Assembly: GCA_947177935.1 (NCBI GenBank)
Contig: CAMWWG010000029.1
Coordinates: forward strand, 1-9,350
From: an uncultured Ruminococcus sp.
Lineage (GTDB): Bacteria > Bacillota > Clostridia > Oscillospirales > Ruminococcaceae
Length of the DNA stretch: 9,350 bases
Direction of reading: 5' to 3'
Within the stretch, counting starts at the first letter, position 1. Each line of letters starts with the position of its first letter. Of this stretch, positions 1-6,430 are shown in pieces. The position numbers and the translations under genes were made by a program. The notes beneath the pieces are model-generated. The model saw nothing but the letters and a program-made list of their open reading frames with translations. It was not told the origin of the DNA and did no database searches.

Positions 1-47
1 TGGTAGCAGGGAAGAAAATGGGCTGGGGCGAGCAGTCGCTCGGCTAA
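1..47 (+). CDS. 3' end of an unidentified upstream gene (partial)
   Basis: Reading from base 3 gives the codons VAGKKMGWGEQSLG followed by TAA at 45-47. The stop codon runs directly into the Shine-Dalgarno sequence of the next gene (AAGGAG, 46-51), the usual look of a junction between adjacent genes in an operon. Only 14 residues are visible and I do not recognise a family from them, so the product is unknown. It is called a gene end because the frame is open to the window edge and the junction geometry fits; it could still be chance. Confidence 0.45.
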   Translation, partial: VAGKKMGWGEQSLG

Positions 48-60
48 GGAGTGATTGAAA

Positions 61-606
61 ATGGCTGAATTCTATGAAATGCAGATTGCCGGATGTACCA
101 GAAAACTCCGGAAATGTCCGATCCATGAAAATTTACAGATCGGTGCATTTATTATGTTCTCGGATGTGGAAATCACCGTGAAAAGCGCTGCGGCATTACT
201 CGAGAAAGCACCGGAATTTGATGTTCTGCTGACAGCAGAATGCAAAGGAATTCCTCTTGCGTATGAAATGGCAAGACAGAGCGGCAAAAGTTATATTGTT
301 GCCCGCAAATCTGTAAAATTATACATGCAGGATGTTGTTTCTGTGAATGTGAAATCCATCACGACAGAGGCACAGCAAGTATTGTATCTGGACGGCGAAA
401 AAGCAGAGCTGTTAAGAAATCATAGAGTGCTGCTTATTGATGATGTCATCAGTACCGGTGAATCCCTCCGGGCACTGGAATATCTTGTACAGGAATCCGG
501 TGGAATCGTCGCCGGGAAAGCGGCAGTGCTTGCAGAGGGCGATGCCGCCGACAGAAAAGATATTATTTATCTTGAAAAACTGCCATTATTTTTTGAAAAA
601 CAGTGA
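61..606 (+). CDS. Purine (adenine-type) phosphoribosyltransferase family protein
   Basis: A 181-residue type I phosphoribosyltransferase, a cytoplasmic enzyme class that joins a purine base to PRPP to make the nucleotide (salvage). The PRPP-binding loop is VLLIDDVISTGES (about residues 123-135), with the paired acidic residues and the TG turn intact. Upstream are a TAECKGIPLA segment (about 58-67), resembling the 'EAKGIPLA' block of adenine phosphoribosyltransferases, and an ARKSVK segment (81-86) matching their RKxxK flexible-loop start. The C-terminal LAEGDAADRKDI and LPLFF segments also follow the Apt pattern. ATG at 61 is preferred because AGGAG (47-51) lies 9 nt upstream; an in-frame TTG at 55 is too close to it. 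Length is normal for Apt. Substrate specificity cannot be read from sequence: adenine is most likely, but hypoxanthine or xanthine is possible. The stop at 606 is 1 nt before comEC, implying translational coupling. Confidence 0.85.
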   Translation: MAEFYEMQIAGCTRKLRKCPIHENLQIGAFIMFSDVEITVKSAAALLEKAPEFDVLLTAECKGIPLAYEMARQSGKSYIVARKSVKLYMQDVVSVNVKSITTEAQQVLYLDGEKAELLRNHRVLLIDDVISTGESLRALEYLVQESGGIVAGKAAVLAEGDAADRKDIIYLEKLPLFFEKQ

Positions 607-607
607 C

Positions 608-2812
608 ATGAAACGACCGGCTGTCTGGATTGGATTTTCTTATCTGTTGGGATTGCTGACGGCATCGGTTGTCCAGTTCAGGATATTTCTGTGCACAGGT
701 ATTGTTCTGTTTGCGGGAATGGTGATATTATGGGACAGAACTGTCTGGAAATATCTGTTATGCAGCACGTTGTCATGCCTGATAGCGTGCTGTAGTTATT
801 GGCATCAGGAAGAAATTGTAAACCGGAAAATTGCAGATCAGGAGTGTTATGTCGGGCAGGATGTTGTGTTCACAGGTGAAATCACGGAATTATCCCATTA
901 TAAAAATAATTATACAGGCTATATCCTGACGGGATATTTTGCAGAAAATCCGGAATCTGACGGCATCAGGATTCATTTGTTCTGCGAGGATCAAAATACA
1001 GATTACGGCGATCGGATGACGATTTCCGGCATTCCGGAGAGAATCCGGGGGAGTTATGTATTTGACAGTGAAGCGTATTACCAGGCAAAAAATATCTTTC
1101 TGGAATTTAATTTTCTGACAGAGATTCTTGCGATAGAAAAATCTGAAAATTCCGAAAAATCCGGCATACAGCCTATATTTCAGAACCTGGTTTATCAGAT
1201 TTATCATTGGCGGACGGACATGACAGAGCGGTTGCAATCCCGGATGGGAGAAGAAACAGGTGGTTTTCTGACGGGAATGCTGTTCGGGGACAAATCCGGA
1301 ATGGATCGTACTACGAAAAAAGCGCTTTATCGGACAGGCATCGGGCATCTTCTGGCGGTGTCCGGCTTGCATCTGGATTTCCTTGCCGCATGTCTGGGAT
1401 TTCTTTTAAAAAAATGCAGAGCCGGACGCAAACTGACATTCATGATAATCGGGATTGCCTGCGGTTTGTTTGCCATCTGTGCCGGCGGGACGGTTTCCGT
1501 GAAACGTGCTTGCGTGATGATCCTGCTTTCACAGAGTGCAAAAATTTTCTATCGTGAACCGGATACGCTGAATTCTTTGGGGATTGCAGTGTTATTACTG
1601 GGATTGGAAAATCCGTTTGTAATCTGGAGTGCAGGTTTTTGGCTGTCCTGTGCAGGGGCATTCGGGATTGGTGTCGTTGCAAGGTACATGACTAAGCCGG
1701 AAAAATCAGAACATCCGGACAGAAAAGAGTTTAAAATAACATCAAAAGTTTTTAAAAATAGTTTAAAAAATATTGTTTCATTCTGTTGGGTGTTTCTTGT
1801 GATTCTGCCTGTGAGTGTGTTCTGTTTCGATGAAATTTCCTTGATTTCGCCGTTCAGCAATTTATTGCTTGTACCGGTCTGTATGATGATGCTGTGTCTG
1901 GGCGCTGTCGCCATTTGTTTCGGCTGTGAAGGATTTCTGGCAGATCTTTGCTGTTCCTTTGCGGACACACTCGGCGGGATCATTCTTAAAATTTCAGATT
2001 TCCTGTCCGGACTTCCCTGGACGCATGTGTCATTGCACAGCGAAATTCTGAAATTTCTGATTTTAGCCGGAATGGTCTTTGTGATTCTGGTGCAGATGAT
2101 AACCAAAGATAGAAAATTTACAAATTTTTTCGTCATCCTGGGGCTTGTCACTACGTGCGTATTTGTTTCCGTGGAAGATTTCATGCAGACACAAGAACTG
2201 AAAATTGCCGTTCTTGGCGAGGGAACAAATTGCGTGATTGTCGTCCGGAATCAGACAGAAGCGATTTTATTCGACATGTCCGGACATGTGAGCAATGCGG
2301 AACTAGCAGCATCTTATCTGGAAGAAACCGGAACGGAACAGATACGGGAAATTTACTGCAACAAGCCCAGTGAAAAAATTCTGAGATCTTACTGGGAATC
2401 CCTGGCAGAACCGTCTGACGGGTATTATATCCGGAAAGAACTGACTTCCGGAATAAATTCAGAATCAAATTTGCCGGATTATGACGTTCTTGATGCGCAG
2501 GAAATGTTATTTCATGGCGCATTGCTGAAAATCCAGGAAAACAGACTGGAAATTATCTATCAAAATAATTTGTTTCTATGTACGAATGAAAAAACAAATT
2601 TTTCTGATCTAGACAAAAATCCGGATATTTTGACAATTTACGGAAAGAGTGACAGCATTCAGCCGGACTGCGGCATTTTGATCATTCCGGATGAAAATGA
2701 ATTTTACAGTATGCAGGAAGATGCGTACACGTATATTGGCAGGAATGATCTGGAGATCACCATCGCAGGAGACGGCAGGTGCAGTGTGAGGGAATTATAT
2801 GACAATTCTTGA
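608..2812 (+). CDS. comEC: ComEC/Rec2-family DNA uptake channel with a degenerate C-terminal metallo-beta-lactamase-like domain
   Basis: A 734-residue polytopic membrane protein of the ComEC family, the inner-membrane channel through which single-stranded DNA enters competent cells. Order of parts: two or three N-terminal membrane segments (about 7-65), a soluble OB-fold-like DUF4131 region (about 80-170), the Competence domain with the hallmark HLLAVSGLHLDF (247-258) and many hydrophobic helices (about 245-522), then a soluble C-terminal domain (about 530-720). That last domain aligns in layout with the ComEC metallo-beta-lactamase nuclease domain (LKIAVLGEGTNCVIVV at 531, ILFDMSGH at 553), but the Thr-His-x-His-x-Asp-His ligand block is replaced by EIYCNKPSEK (581-590) and the later His-His-Gly block by TIYGKSDS (676-683). 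ATG 608 is chosen because the longer open frame back to 437 would lie inside the preceding gene, and 608 follows that gene's stop by 1 nt. No strong Shine-Dalgarno is seen, so coupling is likely. It overlaps holA by 14 nt. Confidence 0.9.
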   Translation: MKRPAVWIGFSYLLGLLTASVVQFRIFLCTGIVLFAGMVILWDRTVWKYLLCSTLSCLIACCSYWHQEEIVNRKIADQECYVGQDVVFTGEITELSHYKNNYTGYILTGYFAENPESDGIRIHLFCEDQNTDYGDRMTISGIPERIRGSYVFDSEAYYQAKNIFLEFNFLTEILAIEKSENSEKSGIQPIFQNLVYQIYHWRTDMTERLQSRMGEETGGFLTGMLFGDKSGMDRTTKKALYRTGIGHLLAVSGLHLDFLAACLGFLLKKCRAGRKLTFMIIGIACGLFAICAGGTVSVKRACVMILLSQSAKIFYREPDTLNSLGIAVLLLGLENPFVIWSAGFWLSCAGAFGIGVVARYMTKPEKSEHPDRKEFKITSKVFKNSLKNIVSFCWVFLVILPVSVFCFDEISLISPFSNLLLVPVCMMMLCLGAVAICFGCEGFLADLCCSFADTLGGIILKISDFLSGLPWTHVSLHSEILKFLILAGMVFVILVQMITKDRKFTNFFVILGLVTTCVFVSVEDFMQTQELKIAVLGEGTNCVIVVRNQTEAILFDMSGHVSNAELAASYLEETGTEQIREIYCNKPSEKILRSYWESLAEPSDGYYIRKELTSGINSESNLPDYDVLDAQEMLFHGALLKIQENRLEIIYQNNLFLCTNEKTNFSDLDKNPDILTIYGKSDSIQPDCGILIIPDENEFYSMQEDAYTYIGRNDLEITIAGDGRCSVRELYDNS

Positions 2813-3854
2813 TAGCAAATCGCTTCGGGAGCAAATCCGGAAGCAGATTGTGAATTTATATTATGTTTATGGGAGCGATCTTCTGCGAGTCCAGCAGGCA
2901 GTGGAATTCATCCGGAAAGCAATGGGAGGAACAGAGAATCTTACAAAGCTTGATGGACAGAATTTGAATTTAGAGCAGTTAGCGGACGAAATTCAGTTAT
3001 GTCCAATGTTCACAGAATATAACTGTATTTACATTCATGACTGCAACATGGATCAGCTCCGGGAATCCGAAAGAAAAAGTTTATTAAAAATCCTGGAAGA
3101 AGTTCCGCCACAGACAGTATTGCTGTTTGATGTCACGGGATTTGACATTTACGGCGGAAAGACAGGCAAGAACCGGAAACCAGTGGGGCAGAATCAGAAA
3201 TTATGGCATTATATCGACAAGAACGGACTTGCTGTCTGTCTGGATCTGAAAACCGTTCCGCAATTAACAACGGAAATCCTAGCGGCTGCAAAAAAACGTG
3301 GTTGTGAGATGGAACGTCCGGCGGCACAGTTATTAGCGACATATTGTAATTGTGACAGTCTGTTGATCCGGAATGAACTGGATAAGCTCTGTTCTTATCT
3401 GGATACAGATATGAATCCGGAAAGTCAGAAAATCACAGTAGAATTAATCCAGGAAATGGTTGTCCCGTCCCTGGAAACAACCGTCTATATGCTCACAAAT
3501 GCCATTTTAAGACACAAAACAGCAGATGCGATGCACGTTGTGGATGATCTTCTGGCACGTCGTCTGGATATGTCTTATCTGATGGCAGTCATTGCCGGGA
3601 GCATGATTGACATGCAGAGGGCTTGCGCCGTCCGGTATGAAAACAAGACCGTTCAGGACATGATGGAACATTTCGGCTATGCGTTCCGGTTTATGGCAGA
3701 AAGGGCATTCCAGGACAGCATGAAACAGTCTCCGGAACAGATTGCCGGATGTTTGCAGATTTTGTGCGAATGTGAACAGAAAATGCACGCCGGTGCGGCA
3801 GATGAGCGAGTGTTATTTGAACAAGCAATCATAGAAATGCTGAGATTATCTTAA
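2799..3854 (+). CDS. holA: DNA polymerase III subunit delta
   Basis: A 351-residue HolA-type protein, the delta 'wrench' of the clamp loader that opens the beta sliding clamp at primed DNA. The N-terminal YYVYGSDLLRVQQAVEF (21-37) is the family's opening strand and degenerate P-loop region. The block PPQTVLLFDVTGFD, a later KKRGCEME segment, LLATYCNCDSLLIRNELDKL and the helical C-terminal part (from about 220: LETTVYMLTNAILRHKTADAM) follow the delta order of N-terminal AAA-like domain, middle domain and collar domain. Length is typical. ATG 2799 has GAGGG at 2788-2792, 6 nt upstream, lying inside the end of comEC, so the two genes are coupled. comEC followed by holA (yqeN in Bacillus) is a common Firmicutes order and supports both calls. 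A Gly/Lys/Asn-rich loop (YGGKTGKNRKPVGQN, around 118-132) looks slightly longer than usual but does not break the domain. Confidence 0.92.
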   Translation: MTILDSKSLREQIRKQIVNLYYVYGSDLLRVQQAVEFIRKAMGGTENLTKLDGQNLNLEQLADEIQLCPMFTEYNCIYIHDCNMDQLRESERKSLLKILEEVPPQTVLLFDVTGFDIYGGKTGKNRKPVGQNQKLWHYIDKNGLAVCLDLKTVPQLTTEILAAAKKRGCEMERPAAQLLATYCNCDSLLIRNELDKLCSYLDTDMNPESQKITVELIQEMVVPSLETTVYMLTNAILRHKTADAMHVVDDLLARRLDMSYLMAVIAGSMIDMQRACAVRYENKTVQDMMEHFGYAFRFMAERAFQDSMKQSPEQIAGCLQILCECEQKMHAGAADERVLFEQAIIEMLRLS

Positions 3855-3864
3855 AATAATAATT

Positions 3865-3876
3865 TATAATTATAAT
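3865..3876 (+). promoter_or_regulatory. Possible internal promoter: two tandem TATAAT hexamers
   Basis: The 41-nt gap between holA and the RNase M5-like gene is almost pure A+T and contains TATAAT at 3865-3870 and again at 3871-3876, each a perfect sigma-70/SigA -10 hexamer. The only -35-like match is CTGAGA (3840-3845), 19 nt from the first hexamer and only 4 of 6 to TTGACA. A start 6-7 nt downstream of the first hexamer would still leave the Shine-Dalgarno at 3883-3888 in the transcript. AT-rich spacers give such hexamers by chance, so this is tentative; it would let the downstream genes be expressed apart from comEC-holA. Confidence 0.27.
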
Positions 3877-3895
3877 ATATACAGGAGGCTCTTCC

Positions 3896-4501
3896 ATGCT
3901 CCAGGTCAGACAGGCAATTATTGTAGAGGGAAAATATGATAAAATCAAACTTGCATCCATCGTGCAGGCAGTGATTCTCCAGACAAATGGTTTCCAGATT
4001 TACAAAAATACGGAATTATTGGAATTAATCCGGTATTATGCAAAGACGACAGGCATTTTGATTGTAACAGATTCTGACAGAGCAGGATTTCAGATCCGGA
4101 ATTATATCCGAGGTGCTGTCCCGGAGGGTGACATCCGGCATATTTATATCCCCGATATTTTTGGAAAAGAAAAACGCAAAGCCAAACCATCTGCCGAGGG
4201 CAAGCTTGGTGTGGAGGGAATTGATGCGGATATTCTTCGGGATGCATTCGGGAAAGCCGGTGTTTTTGCGGAAGAAAAGCCATCCGGGGAACAGATCACA
4301 AAGACGGATTTGTATCTTGCAGGATTCAACGGCAGACCGGACAGCGCAGAAAGACGCAGGGCATTCCAGAGAATGTTGCAACTTCCGGAAATGCTCTCTT
4401 CCTCCGGACTTCTGGAAGTTCTCAATTCCAGGATAACAAAAGAAGAATTCCAGGAAATCACAGAACGGTTCTATCAGCAGGAACAGAAAGGAATTTTGTG
4501 A
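3896..4501 (+). CDS. RNase M5-like TOPRIM/DUF4093 protein
   Basis: A 201-residue protein resembling ribonuclease M5, the Firmicutes enzyme that matures 5S rRNA precursor; it acts in the cytoplasm on ribosome-associated RNA. The N-terminal TOPRIM domain is clear: AIIVEGKYDKIKL with the catalytic-type Glu at 11, then ILIVTDSDRAGFQIRNYI with the Asp-x-Asp pair at 59 and 61. The PSAEGKLGVEGI segment (98-109) matches the RNase M5 'GVE' block, and the C-terminal half fits the DUF4093 region that usually follows. ATG 3896 has a perfect AGGAGG (3883-3888) 7 nt upstream, the strongest ribosome binding site among the plus-strand genes. RNase M5 often sits beside rsmA/ksgA; here the neighbours are holA and an MBOAT gene. 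The TOPRIM call is firm; 5S rRNA specificity is inferred, and no 5S gene lies in the window. rnmV would be the symbol if activity were confirmed. Confidence 0.85.
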   Translation: MLQVRQAIIVEGKYDKIKLASIVQAVILQTNGFQIYKNTELLELIRYYAKTTGILIVTDSDRAGFQIRNYIRGAVPEGDIRHIYIPDIFGKEKRKAKPSAEGKLGVEGIDADILRDAFGKAGVFAEEKPSGEQITKTDLYLAGFNGRPDSAERRRAFQRMLQLPEMLSSSGLLEVLNSRITKEEFQEITERFYQQEQKGIL

Positions 4502-4502
4502 C

Positions 4503-5894
4503 ATGCCGCTTGTATCGCTCCGTTTTCTGTTATTCGGCTTGCCGTTGTTTCTGATTGGCTATTACTGCATTCCCGAAAAAGGCAAACAAATTTATTTATG
4601 GGTCAGCAGTTTTTTGCTGTACGGCTGGGGGAACTGGTCAGCACTTCTGTTCCTGACGGGATATCTTTGTTATGATTATGTGTCCGGAATCCTGGTCGAA
4701 ATTCTGATAGAAAGAAAAAAACAGAAACAGTGCCGTTTTTTATCCGGAGGGATTTTTTATTTCTCTGTGGGATTACAGATTCTGTTATTGCTCTATTTGA
4801 GACATAAAGCAGATAGCTTCCCTATCGGGACTGCTGTCCGGACGCTCCAGGGGATCGGTTATCTTTTGGGGATTTATAAAAAACATCATCCGGCGGAACG
4901 GAATTTTTTCCGGCTCGGTGGCTATCTGGTTCTGTTTCCGGTTCTTATGTCTTATGAAGAATTTAAAAAGCAATCCGAAAACCGTAGACAGGATATTATT
5001 GCACTCAGTGACGGAGTGGGGATTTTTATCAAGGGACTGGCTGAAAAAGTGGTCTTAGCCAACACGTTCGGGTATGTATTTCATCAGCTCCGGGAAATTT
5101 TACCGCAGGGAATGAGTATGCTCACAGCGTGGCTGGTGACAATGACATTCTCAATGTATCTGTATTTTGAATTATTGGGCTATTCCGAAATGGCAAGAGG
5201 ACTGGGAAGATGTGTCGGCTATGATCTTCCTGAAAATTTTAATCATCCGTTTTTTACGTCCGGCGTGACGACATTCCTGCAAAACTGGAACAGTACGCTT
5301 CTGGCGTGGTTTGAACGGAATTTCCGGAGTGGTTTCCCAGAGATTGTTCCCCAAAATTTTAAAGATAATTTTAATAATTTTCAGAAATTTTCCGGCTGTG
5401 CCGGTTTTGTCCTGACGGGAATTCTGATTGGTGTGTGGTACGGCGCAGGAACACAGTTTCTGTTGTGGGGACTGTTAGTTGGGATCTGTCTGCTGTTAGA
5501 GAAATTATTTCTGGAAGAACATTTCATCCGGAAACACCCCGTATGTAGCGGAATCAGTTCCGGGATTTTCCTGCAATTCCTGTGGGTGCTGTTCTTTTCG
5601 GAGAATTTTTCGCAGACGGCGCTTTACTGGAAGGCAATGCTTGGTTTCGGGAATGGACTGACGGACAGAAACGGTCTGTATTATTTTGTGTCTTATCTTG
5701 GCTTGTTATTAATCGGTTTTTACATTGCAACGGATCTGTTCCGGAATATTGAAGAACGTTTTAGTCAGGCGGAAATCGGGAAGAAAATGGCATTTTTCAA
5801 GCCGGTGTTCTTCGGCGCACTCCTGATTTTCTGCATGGCATTTATGATCTATCAGAAACAGGGAGAAAATACAATGCTGTTTTTGCTGATTTAG
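4503..5894 (+). CDS. MBOAT-family (AlgI/DltB-like) membrane protein lacking both conserved histidines
   Basis: A 463-residue polytopic membrane protein with the layout and length of AlgI-type O-acyltransferases, which pass acyl groups across the membrane to an extracytoplasmic partner. Family blocks are visible in order: FLLYGWGNWSALLFL (37-51), FPIGTAVRTLQGIGYLLGIY (106-125, the 'LPLGISFFTF..SYLID' block), LVLFPVL (142-148), YLYFELLGYSEMARGLGR (219-236, 'YFDFSGYSDMAIGLGR'), LPENFNHPFFTSGVTTFLQ (242-260) and GVWYGAGTQFLLWGL (310-324, 'GLWHGASWTFVLWGL'). The key residues are changed. The His of the usual WRRWHISLS is Asn263 (NWNSTL), the His of WHG is Tyr313 (WYG, codon TAC), the 'AGPI' after FFPQL is missing, and the YIPLGG block is absent. 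The frame is intact, so this looks like a pseudo-enzyme or a highly diverged MBOAT rather than a decayed gene. AAGGA (4488-4492) lies 10 nt before ATG 4503, and the preceding stop is 1 nt away, indicating coupling. Confidence 0.83.
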   Translation: MPLVSLRFLLFGLPLFLIGYYCIPEKGKQIYLWVSSFLLYGWGNWSALLFLTGYLCYDYVSGILVEILIERKKQKQCRFLSGGIFYFSVGLQILLLLYLRHKADSFPIGTAVRTLQGIGYLLGIYKKHHPAERNFFRLGGYLVLFPVLMSYEEFKKQSENRRQDIIALSDGVGIFIKGLAEKVVLANTFGYVFHQLREILPQGMSMLTAWLVTMTFSMYLYFELLGYSEMARGLGRCVGYDLPENFNHPFFTSGVTTFLQNWNSTLLAWFERNFRSGFPEIVPQNFKDNFNNFQKFSGCAGFVLTGILIGVWYGAGTQFLLWGLLVGICLLLEKLFLEEHFIRKHPVCSGISSGIFLQFLWVLFFSENFSQTALYWKAMLGFGNGLTDRNGLYYFVSYLGLLLIGFYIATDLFRNIEERFSQAEIGKKMAFFKPVFFGALLIFCMAFMIYQKQGENTMLFLLI

Positions 5895-5923
5895 AATTAT
5901 CAGAAAGGAAAAATAAAATTCTT

Positions 5924-6430
5924 ATGAGTCAAGTATATGATTTAACACCCGTGTTTGCAAAGGGATTGTCCGCACCCAGACCACATACGGAATTTTCAGA
6001 ATTCCCCTGGAATCAGGACATTATTTCTGATTTTCCATGGAGACAGATCCAGGAATCACAAAATATTACTTGTGATTTTGATGACCAGGGTGCAAACTGG
6101 TATCTTGTCTATGATCATAATCAGAATAAGAAAATTGCTTTTATTTCAAGATATTATCCGGTTGCTCTGGTCATGCAGGAATGTCCGGCATGTTTTCTTA
6201 CGATTCTGCAACATCATAGGATCTGCATTGCAGAAATGCACAGCGTATTTTCCTGTGATGAAGCCATCCTGAAACAATATGCGCCGGATAAATTCATTCT
6301 GGATGATCGTTTCTTAGAAGATGAAAATTTTTCTTTCGATCATGAATGGATGAATTATATTTATGAACGTCTGGAACGCAGACGGTCTTATGTCATGCCG
6401 TATGAATTTACATTTCAGGAAATCCGATGA
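5924..6430 (+). CDS. Unrecognised 168-aa protein, possibly a C-terminal-half SGNH/DHHW-like fold
   Basis: A 168-residue protein with no signal peptide or membrane segment, acidic and aromatic-rich, and not a family I recognise with confidence. Residues 81-130 (ALVMQECPACFLTILQHHRI, then CIAEM..., then APDKFILDDRFL at 120-131) run parallel to the end of the next gene's product (LLLYKDDFADCMIPFLIQHY, then SEICIIDL) and to the 'GDSF...PxL...F..V..iR......PDvVI' tail of AlgX/AlgJ-type proteins. On that reading it is the C-terminal half of an SGNH-like fold without its Asp-His half, and with Glu-Cys where Asp-Ser would be. This homology is inferred from pattern only. ATG 5924 has AAGGA (5905-5909) 14 nt upstream, longer than usual, and no better start exists in frame. 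It sits 29 nt after the MBOAT gene and overlaps the DHHW gene by 4 nt (ATGA), so the three are very likely co-translated. Confidence 0.72.
   Translation: MSQVYDLTPVFAKGLSAPRPHTEFSEFPWNQDIISDFPWRQIQESQNITCDFDDQGANWYLVYDHNQNKKIAFISRYYPVALVMQECPACFLTILQHHRICIAEMHSVFSCDEAILKQYAPDKFILDDRFLEDENFSFDHEWMNYIYERLERRRSYVMPYEFTFQEIR

Noticed and set aside
437..607. Upstream extension of comEC by 57 residues
   Set aside because: It would lie wholly inside the phosphoribosyltransferase gene in another frame, has no hydrophobic or family-like sequence, and the ATG at 608 gives the normal ComEC N-terminus 1 nt after the preceding stop.
1731..1785. A/T-rich repeat-like stretch with several GTTTAAAA/TTTAAAAA copies
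   Set aside because: It is explained by a Lys/Phe/Asn-rich cytoplasmic loop between ComEC membrane helices; no exact long repeat or hairpin.
1549..2184. Minus-strand open frame of 211 codons opposite comEC
   Set aside because: Composition is Ser/Thr/Asn-rich with no family resemblance, it has no ribosome binding site, and it mirrors a well-supported gene; a shadow frame.
4025..4504. Minus-strand open frame of 159 codons opposite the RNase M5-like gene
   Set aside because: Phe/Cys-rich shadow of a conserved TOPRIM gene; no recognisable domain and no sensible operon context.
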